Origin: Canna indica
Taxonomy: Eukaryota; Streptophyta; Magnoliopsida; Zingiberales; Cannaceae
Assembly: GCA_034359265.1 (NCBI GenBank)
Contig: CP136890.1
Location: 28,810,501-28,874,500 of the forward strand
Length of the DNA: 64,000 bases
Direction of reading: 5' to 3'
Each line of letters begins with the position of its first letter. Position 1 is the first letter of the stretch. The translations under genes were made by a program, and so were the position numbers. This document shows, piece after piece, positions 35,306-45,699 of this stretch. The notes beneath the pieces were generated by a model. The model searched no databases, had not been told where the DNA came from, and worked only from the letters and a program-made list of their open reading frames with translations.

Positions 35306-35644
35306 AGGATATAACTTCAGCCACGGCTTACCCACGGCAGACTGTCACTACGCCGTGGCAGAAAGCGTATCGTAAATGGCTGATGGCCTGGGCAGCACCA
35401 AATATCACGGTTGCTAATATTATCACCGACGGCTCCCAACCGCGGCTGATGTGTTTAAATCAGCGATAGCTCGAGCGACTGTCACTGATGATTACTTGTG
35501 ACGGCTGAGGACGGCTGTCACACCTTATCCGAGACGCGCACATCAGTGAAGGCATTTTGCCACGGCCCGCACAGTCTGTGATAGTCTTCATCGATGGTTT
35601 AGCCACGGCCTGAGCCGTCTGTGACAATGATAATTCTAGTAGTG
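35306..35644 (+). repeat. CACTA-1 3' subterminal repeats and terminus
   Basis: Many GCCACGGC/GCCGTGG/GACGGCT motifs in both directions end at TTCTAGTAGTG (35644). The inner TIR reads CACTACTAGAATTATCATTG on the other strand. Confidence 0.85.
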
Positions 35645-35812
35645 TCGGTTTGGCCACACGTATCACCCTACTAGCCGAGATTCGACCACTCACCTTGATT
35701 AGAAGAAGGAGAAGGACGAGACGAAGGCGTTCTCGATCTCTGACGACGACATCAATTTCGGCGCCGCCCACTTGCTCTCTCCCCTCTTTCTCCTTCACCT
35801 CGGGATGCGTGC

Positions 35813-35863
<51 letters not shown>

Positions 35864-36168
35864 CGCACGACAGTTGGGTTGAGGGATTTAATATCTCTTC
35901 CTTTTTTTGACAAAATTGCCCTCCCCACTTAGGCCCTCTTACTTGACACAACCTGAACCTGAGTCGAGCCCCGACTCAACTCGCGAACCTGATTTCGACC
36001 CAACTTGAATCAATCCAACACCTAAATCTTAAAAACATTAATTACGAGTCCAACCATTAAATTACACCTTCCACTCGCGGTGATTTCATGACTCGGCTTG
36101 ACTCGTTCCCGATCTGGTACGCTGCACCAATTAAAAATTTTATATTAGAAAAAATCTCGGGTATTGCA
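35645..36168 (-). repeat. Gypsy LTR, 5' portion, split by CACTA-1
   Basis: On the minus strand it starts TGCAATACCCGAG at 36168 and matches the beginning of the LTR at 5739. It continues at 9668 after removal of CACTA-1. Confidence 0.75.
35814..35861 (+). repeat. (TC)24 microsatellite
   Basis: An uninterrupted TC dinucleotide run of 48 bp within the gypsy LTR. Confidence 0.95.
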
Positions 36169-36170
36169 CA

Positions 36171-36660
36171 CACTACTGGAATAACAAGCATCAGCAACGG
36201 TCCAACCGTTGCCGAGCCATTGCTGAAAGCCATCAGCAACGGTGTGCAATGGCCCAGTCCTTTGCAACACAACCATGGAAGAAAATCGCATTGCTGATAA
36301 CTTAGCCACGGATCAACCACGGCCGGAGTGGCCGCTGCTAATAACATTATCACCAACGATTCCGCTACGGGACGGCGCCGTTGTTGCTATGCTTATCAAC
36401 AACGGCTCTACAATGACGCACAACTGTTGCTGATATTAGTATCAGCAACGGTTTTGCCATGACTGCAGGACCGTTGTAGATATATACGTCAGCAATGGCC
36501 AAGTTGCCGTGGCAAGGCCGTTAGCTAAAGCCCATTGCTAAGCCATTGTTGTAAGTCATCAGCATTGGCTTTGAGGTTGCGGCCCAGAAAATACGATACA
36601 CTTTCAGTAATGGCTTTCCCACGGATAGCCGTGGGAAAGCCGTTGTTGATGATGTTAACT
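36171..36660 (-). repeat. CACTA-2 3' subterminal repeats
   Basis: More than ten copies of (A)TCAGCAACGG or its complement, in both orientations. The motif differs from the GCCGTGGC type of CACTA-1 although the genes are close relatives. Confidence 0.85.
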
Positions 36661-36933
36661 TGTAACTGAAAAGTTTTAAAATTTCTAATTTGCATTAATA
36701 CATTGATATATTTAACCTGATACATAACTCACACACCCATACATACATCCATTCACATACACATCACAGATACACCCAGATATACATCAAAATAATTATA
36801 CTTGTATTTATAATTATCTATAATCATATAAAAACTATTCAAATTCAAAACTATCGTATCAATATCCAAACAAAACAAGTTAATCAAGTAGTATCCAAAT
36901 AACAAAGTCAATATCCAAACAAAATAATAAACC
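36661..36933. other. CACTA-2 3' non-coding region
   Basis: An AT-rich stretch with ACATACA/CATACATCCATT repeats. No gene is seen. Confidence 0.6.
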
Positions 36934-38200
36934 TTACGACGATGGTGGAGGAAGGTCTGAATCATAATATGACGAGGTTTGAAGTGCTTGGGTGTACACC
37001 GGCATGGACTGTCTCGAGGACGATGGATCTGATGATACCGAAGGGATGCCTACTCCGGTATGAGCTGAGATGTTGCATAGCATAGCATGCATCTCTGCCA
37101 TCATCTGACTCTGACGCTCCATCATCTCACTCTGATGCGCGACCGTCTCCTCCAGTGTCCTTATGCTGCTGCTCTGATCATAATTAGTCCTGGAGGTGGA
37201 CGGCCGCTCACCAGCGATCGGAGGGGTCGGTGCCCCAAGTGGCCCGAGCACGACTCGCGCATGACCACTGTCTACAAAGCCATATATGCGGCCGTGGTCT
37301 CAGCCACCTACAACCTCGATCCACGCTCCTGCGTCAAAGTCCTCGGGCGGTGCCCCCGCGCCGCGTCACCGTTTGAGTGTAGGTCTCCTATTCGAGTTTG
37401 ATTTTTTGTTTCATATTTTTCCTAAAACTTAAATTATAAATAAATAATGAATAATTTAAACAAACATACTTACCATAATGATTGCAGCGCGGGTGTTGAT
37501 GTACTCCCCCGCCCCATGTCCTCGATGGTGAGTCCGCTCAAACACCTCCATTGGGGAGGGTCAATGGACAGTCCCATCATCCATCACCATCGTCTACATT
37601 TACAAAACAAACACATTATTTATCACACAGAGTAACAAATGAAATATATAATTGAATTTAAGGTATAATACTTACCATACAACGAGCGTGCACTACAAAT
37701 GATATTGAGCCGCCATTGTGACGCGCTCCTTCCCCAGAGATGCGGTTTCTAGCCGCGGTCCTAGAAACCTCCTGCCATCGATCCGTCGACCGTAACGCCA
37801 TGAGCTGGTCCCATATATCCAGAGTAATCCAATCGGGGCCGTATCCCCGAGTCTTCACGATGTTTGTGGTCGCAGCTCAAGCCATCGCCTGGGACCAGGC
37901 CTGCCCTAGCCGGTCGTTGTACCTCTGACGGGAAATAGCCTCCCAAGCAGTGTAAATGAAGGACCTCTGGTCCTCAACCCATGTATAGCGAGCCTGCAAA
38001 ACAATAATATCATTACCAATATTAATCATCATATATAATTTTTTTTTAATACGTGCCTCAAACTCGCGCCATAGCATGTCGACGTGCTCACGGGGCAGGT
38101 GAGACCACGTGGGCCATGCCCCATGCATGTATCGTCGGATCGTAGAAGATATGGTCCTCGGCACATCCTCCTGCTCGAACCTGCACAACAAAAATAAAGT
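36934..38200 (-). pseudogene. CACTA-2 TNPA-like gene
   Basis: Exons read towards lower coordinates: RFEQEDVPRTISSTIRRYMH and WPTWSHLPREHVDMLW (38191-38070); RYTWVEDQRSFIYTAWEAIS (38000-37877); RGYGPDWITLDIWDQLMALR to HNGGSISFVVHAR (37858-37670); then THRHRGWGSTSTPAL-type scraps. The last is an open exon (37251-36934): Thr/Ser-rich, then a coiled coil (LEETVAHQSEMMERQSQMMA) and a Ser/Pro tail. It aligns segment by segment with CACTA-1 33.7-35.0 kb. The first donor site is degenerate. It is better preserved than the CACTA-1 copy but still interrupted. Confidence 0.8.
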
Positions 38201-38344
38201 TCAATATTATATTATGATATAATGAATTTGTAATAATTCATAATTCATGATATATTACCGCTCCCCAATCATGTCTGTCGAATAGGTATATAATTAGATT
38301 ATATATATAGTAAAGATAGATTTAATAGAAGATATACTTTATAA

Positions 38345-41300
38345 TTATTCCTCATCATCTGAGTAATAGTCTTCGAATTCTTCTTGTTCTTGTTCTTGTT
38401 CTTCTTCTTCATCTCCAACTTCCTCAACTTCATGATCATCATCATCAACATATTCAACTTCTAATTGAACTAACATTGTGTCCGCATCATCGAGTATTGG
38501 AATAATACGATCTACTACGGGAGGATCCTCTTCTTGACAGAAATCATCTGTCACATCAAGTATCGGCTCATTTTCTCCCGCTATCGGATCAATTCTTCCT
38601 CTAGCTTTAGTCTTATAGACAACACACCAATATGCTTTATCTTTATTTCTAGCCGAATATTTCGCGTAATATATTTGTTCGGCTTGTGATGGCAATATAA
38701 AAGGTTCATTTGCTGCCAATTTCGATTTGTAATTAACCTCAACAAGTTTGTCTTTTGGATGAACTTTCATGCCCCTTTCTGGTTGTATTGAACCAATGAC
38801 ATCTAAATAGGACAACTGATTTCAAGCCAAAATAGTGCAATTCTATCCTTGTTCCACCAGTCCATAAAAATTTATATCACATTCAACATATGTTGTCCCT
38901 TTCACGCAAACCCCGACATTCATCATCTTCTTTGTAAATGCATATTCAACCGTATGAAATTTATACCCATTAACAAAATATCCGCTATAACATGACACTA
39001 GTCGCGACGGTCCACTAACAAACTCAAATATTTTTTCATCAATTTCATCTCTATGATCTTTGTTGTAAGCCCGAATCCAAGTAGGGAAATCATAATTCCG
39101 TAATCTCTCCAATTCCCGATTGCTGTGAATAGACTATATTTTCACCATCTCAATATCAAATATTTTAATGAATTGTTCAATCTCTAGACAATTGAGTAAT
39201 ACGTACAGTTGTGCCAAATGATAGTCTTCGTCGCTGAAGTGTCGAGACAGACGAGAACCAAAAGCATAACCAGAGTGACAGAATATATTTAAACGTCCAT
39301 CTGAATGTTGAACTCCCCCATCGTCGTTATGTGGAAGGCCATCAAATCTTGTCTGCACTGTCGATTCAAAGTAAAATGAGCAGAATGTTGAAATTTCTTG
39401 GATGATATACGATTCAGATATTCATCCTTCAACAGCTGCGGTGTTCTTTACTTTTTTCTTCAGACGATTCATGTTTCTTTCAAATAAGTACATCCACCGG
39501 TATTGAACGGGGCCACCAACTCGTGCCTCATATGCCAAGTGTATCGGTAGATGCTCCATCAAGTCAAAAAAGGCAGGAGGGAAAAACTGCTCCAGCTTGC
39601 ATATAATTTCAACAATATTACTTTCAAGTGCTGACATATCTTCGACTCGAAGGATATTCGCACAAATGTTTCTAGAAAACATACTTAATTCAGTCAACGG
39701 ACCCCAAATATTATCAGGTAGAAGATCTCGGAATGCGATCGGAAGCAATCTCTGCATGAATACATGACAATCATGGCTCTTCATCCCTGATATTTTGCAA
39801 TCATCGACGTTCACACATCGAGATAAGTTTGAGTCATATCCATCGGGTAATCTGAGTTCTTTGATCCATAGACAAACATCGTTCATCTGTTGTTTATTTA
39901 ACACATACGGGATATTTGGCTTCAGATATCGTCCGTTGACCTCTTGTAACTCCAACTCCGACCTCTTATAAAGTATTTTTAAATCATGTCGAGCCTTGAT
40001 ATTATCTTTAGTTTTCCCGGGAACATCTATCAAAGTGTTAAAAATATTATCAAACACATTTTTCTCAATGTGCATGACGTCCAAATTATGCCGAATCAGT
40101 AATGAACTCCAATACGACAATTCTCAAAAGATATTTTTTTTCACCCAGTTATGTGTTTGACCAAAGCCCGACACTCTTTCATTCTAACCAAACACTATAT
40201 CTGGAAGTGCTGAAACACGTGCTAACATTTGTTCATCGGACAACATCGATGGTGGCTCATCTCTTTCGACTATGCCCTTAGTAAATTTATTACGATTCCT
40301 TCGATACTGATGGTTAGCCGGTAGGAATCGATGATGACAATCAAAGAATGAGATTTTCGTTCGTTCTGAAGACTGAATGATTTAGAGTGTTCCATAAAAT
40401 ATGGACAAGAGAGTCGACCGTGAGTGCTCCAACCAGACAACATGCCGTAGGCCGAAAAATCATTGATTGTCCACAAGACCGCGGCTTTTAAATTGAAGTT
40501 TTGCTTCCGATAACAATCATAAGTGACAACTCCCTCAGTCCACAATGTTTTCAATTCATCTATTAGGGGTATGAGAAACATGTCAATTTCTTCTCGCGGA
40601 CCCTTAGGACCCAGAATATACATCGAAAGATAAATAAATTCATCTTTCATACACATTGACGGCGGCAAATTATAAACTGTTAGCAACACTCGCCAAATTG
40701 AATAAAGAGTTGCAGAATGACCAAACGGATTAAAACCATCCATGCACAATCCCAATTTAATATTTCTAGTATCCCTAGCAAATGAAGGATAACATGTATC
40801 CAAATATTTTCATGCTTCACTGTCGGATGGATGAGTCATTACTGTATCATCACGACTTCTTGCATACCAACTCATGTAGGGGGCCGTCTTTTCCAACATG
40901 AATAATCTTTGAAGCCTCGGTGTTAGTGGAAAATACCGAAGCACCTTAAACGGGATATTTTTCTATCGGACCGATTTCTTCTCCATGTAACGAGGATGTT
41001 GACATATAGGGCATTTATCTAACTGCACATTTTCTTTATAATATAAAATGTAGTTATTTTGGCACGCATGTATTTTTTCGTACCCAAGCCCTAATTTTCT
41101 AATCAACTTTTTAGTCTTATAAAAAGTTGGCTCAAACTTGTTATCAGTAGGCAGCATTCCATTAATCAATCCCGCAATTCAATCAAACGCAACCCCATTG
41201 ATATTACAATCGGCCTTGATGTTCAGGAGTTGCGTTATTGCCGAAAACCTAGTGTATTTAGGACAATTCTCATACAAAGGTTCATCGACAGCTTTCAACA

Positions 41301-41820
41301 TCTCGTAAAATTCTGCGGCTTCTTTATTCGGTAATTCAATCTCTACTGCAGGTTGTACTTCTATGATATCAACACCTGTAGTATCTGGTGGCACTGATGT
41401 CTCAGTAACTAGCTGATCGACATTATCATTCAGTTGGAATTGACCCCCAAGACTATCAAGTATCATAGTTCTATAGGGATTAGATGGACTGGATGAAGAA
41501 ACACCACCAGAAGAAGATTCACCATGTGTTTGAACGATAAGATTGCTCGACGTCCCGACTTGATGTGACTCCCCATGACAAGTCCATAGAAAATATCTTG
41601 GTGCAAATCCTTTGCTATACAGATACAGAGTGGCAGTTTCCAGATCCAAATATCGTGTATTCAGGCAAATGCGGCACGGACATCAGATTTCATCAATGAC
41701 GCTAATGAATTTTCGATTCGAATAGGCAAAATTTAGGAAGTAAGTTACGCCTAATCGAAACTCATTCGTTAAAGCTCCACGATCAAGACGTCGGGACATC
41801 CAACTTCGTTCGCCCAACAT
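38345..41820 (-). pseudogene. CACTA-2 TNP2-type transposase (broken)
   Basis: The ATG at 41820 (MLGERSWMSRRLDRG) opens a transposase-associated domain that reads to HLYSKGF-type sequence after one stop. The Tnp2 domain spans about 41170-40270 (YPSFARDTRNIKLGLCMDGF, CMKDEFIYLSMYILGPKGPR, THGRLSCPYFMEHSKSF). DUF4218-like sequence is an open frame of 232 codons (40120-39422: LPDGYDSNLSRCVN, MKSHDCHVFMQRLLPIAFRD, LMEHLPIHLAYEARVGGPVQ). DUF4216-like sequence and an acidic tail end at 38345. Stops include TAG at 40965-40963 (CAG in CACTA-1) and TGA for Trp in PSDSEA-stop-KYLD, a Trp codon also lost in CACTA-1 by a different base change. Confidence 0.9.
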
Positions 41821-42097
41821 GATTCTGTCAGTCAATGATAATTTCTTCAGTTAATGCCTTTAGGTGAGATGATCTTATTCCATCCAGGATTCATGTCATT
41901 CATATTGCACTAAGTATTTTTTTTAACCGCTAACTTCATTCTAAATTTAGGTAGCATCTTCTTGCAGTTCTCCGAATACGCATATCATCTGGGCGCGTAT
42001 CGGAGAAAAAGAGAGACACAATAGCCAAAATTTAAGAATTAATGAGTTAACAGTTAAAAGAAAAAACTAAGTGCAATACAAATAACTATGTTCCCAA
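41821..42097 (-). other. CACTA-2 transcribed leader, proximal part
   Basis: Matches CACTA-1 27290-27470 and 29610-29690 in reverse. These flank MULE-1 there, so this stretch shows the uninterrupted state. Confidence 0.75.
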
Positions 42098-42431
42098 CAC
42101 TACAAGAAAATGAGGCTTCACCAACGGATTTATTACCAACAAATATTTTGTGTTGGTATTACCAATAAAATCACCAACAGATAAATATTTTGTTGGTAAA
42201 ATTTATAAAACCCTATTTTTTTTCCATTTCATCATATTTTTCAGCTGACCACAACCTTATTTTTTAGCTCTTTTTTCCTCCGTGGCGAAAACCCCTTCCC
42301 CTAGTCGACAAAAGCGTAGCGACTCTTCCCCCATTCGACGAAAATCCCTCGACTCTTCCCCCTTCCCCCCGGCTTGGCGAGCGCGACCTCCCATGGCCGG
42401 ACAGTACGTGCCTCCCGACCTCCGTGCCTAA

Positions 42432-42629
42432 GGCTTCCTCCTCTAGCGCTGCATCGACAAGGGCCGCCTCCGAGAGGGGCAAAATCTTCATGCGTTCCTC
42501 GTCTTCCTCAGCGTCGTCTCCTCCAACTTCCTCTACTCCCGTTGTCGCCGCCTCCCGGATGCCCGACGCCTATTCGACCAAATTCCCTGCCACAACTTGT
42601 TCACCTAGAACGATATGCTCCAACTGTAA
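42432..42629 (+). pseudogene. Captured PPR protein gene fragment
   Basis: One frame reads RCIDKGRLREGQNLHAF and, after a short stretch, YSRCRRLPDARRLFDQIPCH, then NLFT-stop-NDML. This is the helical-hairpin signature of plant pentatricopeptide repeat proteins (..GRL.DAR.LFDQMP.RN.F.WN.ML). Two in-frame TAG stops replace an Arg and a Trp position. PPR proteins process organelle RNA; this piece of about 65 codons has no start and no targeting peptide. The GC content is well above the surrounding transposon, in line with capture from a GC-rich gene. Confidence 0.7.
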
Positions 42630-42954
42630 ACAAGCATTTCAACTATATGTTTTTTTCTCTATTCCTCTTTCTCCCTCCTATTTATACTCCAGCCGATCTT
42701 GTCGATCAGCTTTCTTCTCCGGCTGATCTCATCAATTTGCTTCCTTCTCCGCAATCTACGCCTAACTCCGCAATCTTCAGCCAATCTGCTTTCTTCTACC
42801 AGTAATTTTTCATAATTTATGGGGCATATTAAAACTTGTCCGTCCAGGATTATGTTTCTAGTTTCCAAAATTTATGGGCTTAATTTTCTGATATTGTTTG
42901 TGCTATGGTGCCCAAAGATTCTCTGTTGGGTGTATTAGTTGTTTATGAGGTTTA
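42630..42954. other. CACTA-3 internal sequence, unassigned
   Basis: A pyrimidine-rich stretch and several short GCCGATCT/CTTCTCCG repeats (42690-42790), followed by AT-rich DNA. No gene is recognised. Confidence 0.45.
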
Positions 42955-43440
42955 GCAAGCGTGATTAGTTTTTGATGAAGTTGCGATCAGATTTTGAGAA
43001 AGTTCCTTCTAACTTGAGGAGTAATCATCCTCCTACTTTGGATGTGTGCTTTGGTTTAGTTACTTCAGGAGGATGCCTTCTTACCCAAGTCACTCTTGAG
43101 CAGGAAAAGTTAACTCTAGTGCCTATGGCCTTTTTGGCTTAAGGAAAAGGCAAAGGTAGAGATATGAGTAAGGTTCAGTTTTTTAGTTGTAAGAATTATC
43201 CTCATATTGCTGCAAATTTTGCCAAAAAAATCTACAATTACTGTAAAAGGCCAGGACACATCATCAAAGAATGTTCTGTTCGACCCCAAGGTAGACAAAA
43301 CAAAGATTTTCAAGCTACTACTGGCAATTCTTATACTTGTTAGATTATAGTTGGAACCTCAACTGCATCAGCAGTCAATCACAATGTTGCACCAACGGTT
43401 CTTACTCATGAGGTGGTGCAACAAATGATTATTTAATTCA
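42955..43440 (+). pseudogene. Ty1/copia gag fragment inside CACTA-3
   Basis: Shifting frames read LRSNHPPTLDVCFGLVTSGG, QGKGKGRDM-like AKGKGKGRDMSKVQFFSC, then a CCHC knuckle YNYCKRPGHIIKECSVRP and GRQNKDFQATTGNS, then VLTHEVVQQMI. This is the C-terminal gag of a different copia lineage from families A and B (gag with two adjacent knuckles, the first degenerate). No LTRs lie near it, so it is a captured or eroded scrap. Confidence 0.75.
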
Positions 43441-43495
43441 AGTTACAACTGTGTATTGAAGGTACTTAATTTAATTCTATATGATGTCTACGGGT

Positions 43496-44650
43496 AGGGC
43501 TGTTCAGGTCGGGTTGGGTCGGGTTGTTAGAAAATAGTCTTGGACCTAACTCCACCCCAAAAGCTAGCTCGAAGAGGGAGGATTGCCCAATCTATTTCAA
43601 GGCTATCTAGTCCACAACCTCAATCAATGTGGGACTTTAACACACCCCCTCACGCCCAGAATCCACATCTGGAGCGTGAAGTTCTGTAGGTGGCCCACAA
43701 TCAACAATAGGTTTGGCTCTAATACCATGTTAAATCAGCCTTGGACCTAACTCCATCCCAAAAACTAGCTCAAAGAGGGAGGATTGCCCAATCTATTTCA
43801 AGGCTATCTAGCCCACAACCTCAACCAATGTGGGACTTTAACACACACCCCTCACGCCCTAAATCCACATCTGGAGCGTGAAGTTTTGTAGGTGGCCCAC
43901 AATCAACAATAGGTCTGGCTCTAATACCATGTTAAATCAGCCTTGGACCTAACTCCACCCCAAAAGCTAGCTCAAAGAGGGAGGATTGCCCAATCTATTT
44001 CAAGGCTATCTAGCCCACAACCTCAACCAATGTGGGACTTTAACACGAGTTTGGAGAAAAAATCGGCCCGACCCAATTAAGAAACAAACGGGTCGGGTCG
44101 GATTTGAAGACAAATTTTTTTGAACCCGACCCGACCCGACCCGACCCGTCCAAAATCGGATTGGGTCGGATCGGGTAATCGGGTACCCGTTAAAAAAAAA
44201 CCCTACTGCTAAATTGAGACACATAGATGCGTGTCTCAACTCCATTACGCGGCTTGCGTGGCCGCGTTCTAGGGTCGAGAAGAGGCGGCCTGGCCACCTC
44301 TTCTCGGGAAGACGCGACCACATGGGCCGCGTTTTCACCCGAGAAGACGCGTGGCCGCCTCCTCTCGGGAAGACACAACCACGTGGGCTGCGTATCCTCG
44401 GGAAGAAGCTGAACAGCATCTTCCGAGTTGATTTTTAATATTAAAAAAAATCAAAATAATAAAATAATATAAATAATTCGGGTAATCGGGTCGGGTCTCG
44501 GGTCATCGGATTTTAAATATTGAAACCCGTACCCGACCCGATTATAATCGGGTTTTAAAATTTTAAACCCGACCCAACCCGGCCCGATTGGTTCGGGTCG
44601 GGTCAGTTTCTCGGGTTTATTGGGTCGGGTTTGACCCATGAACAGCCCTA
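43496..44650. mobile_element. hAT-type non-autonomous element
   Basis: Terminal inverted repeats TAGGGCTGTTCA and TGAACAGCCCTA, 8-bp TSD tctacggg/tctagggg. Both subterminal parts are dense in GGGTCGGGT / ACCCGACCC. The centre has a GC-rich stretch with repeated GGAAGACGCGACCAC-like units (44280-44400). No transposase. It contains a TRIM. Confidence 0.9.
43525..44045 (-). mobile_element. TRIM retrotransposon in tandem form (3 LTRs, 2 internal regions)
   Basis: Three near-identical LTRs of 116-118 bp (43525-43642, 43728-43843, 43930-44045) begin TGTTAAAGTCCCACATTGG and end TTTAACA on the minus strand. Each internal region (about 85 bp) starts with TGGTATTAGAGCC, a primer site for initiator Met tRNA with one change, and ends in GCGTGAGGGG, a polypurine tract. 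Flanks cgggt and cgagt are a 5-bp TSD with one mismatch. There is no coding capacity, as is normal for TRIMs. Confidence 0.9.
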
Positions 44651-45440
44651 TCTAGGGGTCAACGTTTCAAGTTTCTGCAAAAGTTCTGCTTACTAGTGTT
44701 TATTATCAACTTGTCCGGTGCATGAATTCCCATTATTTCTTGGTTGACTTGTCTTGTGCACAAAATTTCTATTTACTGGTGCTTATTATTAACTTGGTTG
44801 GAACTAATATTTTCAGTTTGATTGGATAGATAATTAAAATTTGATCTAAGCTACGTAACTTGGTTGGGATCAATATTACTTGCAGGTACTATCCTATCCT
44901 TTTTTTTTTTTAGCAAATAAAGAGTTGCAGTGCATAAAGTATAAAGTATGAACAATTTCATGTCAAATAATTATGGCCCTTGGTGCTTGTGTATTTGTCC
45001 AACTTTAGGATGCATCAACGTATATGTTCTTGCTCATGACTAAGTTATCACTTCTATCGTGGGAAAGCTTGAACTTAATGAGTTACTTGATGCAACATTA
45101 CTAACCCTTATTTTTACTCCTACGGGATTGAATACCCCACCAACAAGAAAGGCAAGACATCAATACTTCAGCTTTGTATCTTATGTTTAACTCCAAATAT
45201 TGAATTATTTTTTTTCATTTATTATTGACGGTAGAATTTACCTAAATTACACACTGCATGTGAGAACACTCACTTGAAAGCCTTTCATGCATTGTTGGCT
45301 TAGAACAATTGTGCTTGGCTGCTAATGTTATCTTGAAGTTCATGTATTAGGTGTTCATATGTGGTTTCAAATTTTATTTTATGGTTTCGTGTGTAATGTG
45401 ATATATTTTAGGTGTTCATGATTGATTCATGTATTAGCCA
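44651..45440. other. CACTA-3 internal AT-rich sequence
   Basis: Starts with the hAT TSD copy. Repeated TTTATTATCAACTTG / TTACTGGTGCTTATTATTAA units lie near 44695-44790. No gene is recognised. Confidence 0.5.
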
Positions 45441-45699
45441 CTAAAATGTATTATCGACGGATAAATTTTGTTGGTATTACCAACAGAAATATAGCCGTTG
45501 GTATTACCAACGGAAATAATTCCATTGGTATTACCGACGGAAAAACATATATGTTGGTAATACCAACTAACGAAAAAATCTGTCGATAATACCGACGGAT
45601 TTTAGCAACAGAGTGTCCATCGGTAACAGTATTACCGATGAATTTTGGAGTACCACCGACGAATTCCGTCCGTTGGTGATACTCTGTATTCTTGTAGTG

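Larger units (their letters stand above)
9669..35644 (+). mobile_element. CACTA-1, En/Spm transposon with nested insertions
   Basis: The right end is clear: TTCTAGTAGTG at 35644, preceded by ACGGC/GCCGTGGC subterminal repeats. The left end is degenerate (about CATCTACTCGCGG at 9669) but is followed by the same kind of subterminal repeats. Flanks tca/tcg fit a 3-bp TSD with one change. It carries a TNP2-type gene (29690-33203) and a TNPA-like gene (33289-34969). Removing the hAT MITE, the Tekay element, GAG-only copy 2 and MULE-1 leaves about 7.5 kb. Its 5' sequence (23429-24263 and 27228-27463) matches the reverse complement of CACTA-2 5' sequence. Confidence 0.75.
42098..45699. mobile_element. 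CACTA-3, non-autonomous CACTA with captured sequences
   Basis: Ends CACTACAAGAAAATGAGG and ACTCTGTATTCTTGTAGTG, 3-bp TSD caa on both sides (42095-42097, 45700-45702). Subterminal repeats are of the ACCAACGGA/TTGTTGGTA type (42110-42200 and 45450-45690). No transposase is present. It contains a PPR-like gene scrap (42432-42629), a copia gag scrap (42955-43440) and a hAT element. Confidence 0.93.

Noticed and set aside
35650..35910. 86-codon frame with Ser-Leu repeats
   Set aside because: It is a translation of the (TC)24 microsatellite in a gypsy LTR.
43541..44046. Simple 202-bp tandem satellite
   Set aside because: LTR ends, a primer site, a polypurine tract and a 5-bp TSD show it is a tandem TRIM, not a satellite.
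44219..44438. Arg-rich frames on both strands near 44.3 kb
   Set aside because: They lie in the GC-rich repeated centre of a hAT element. There is no conserved domain and the frames overlap on opposite strands.
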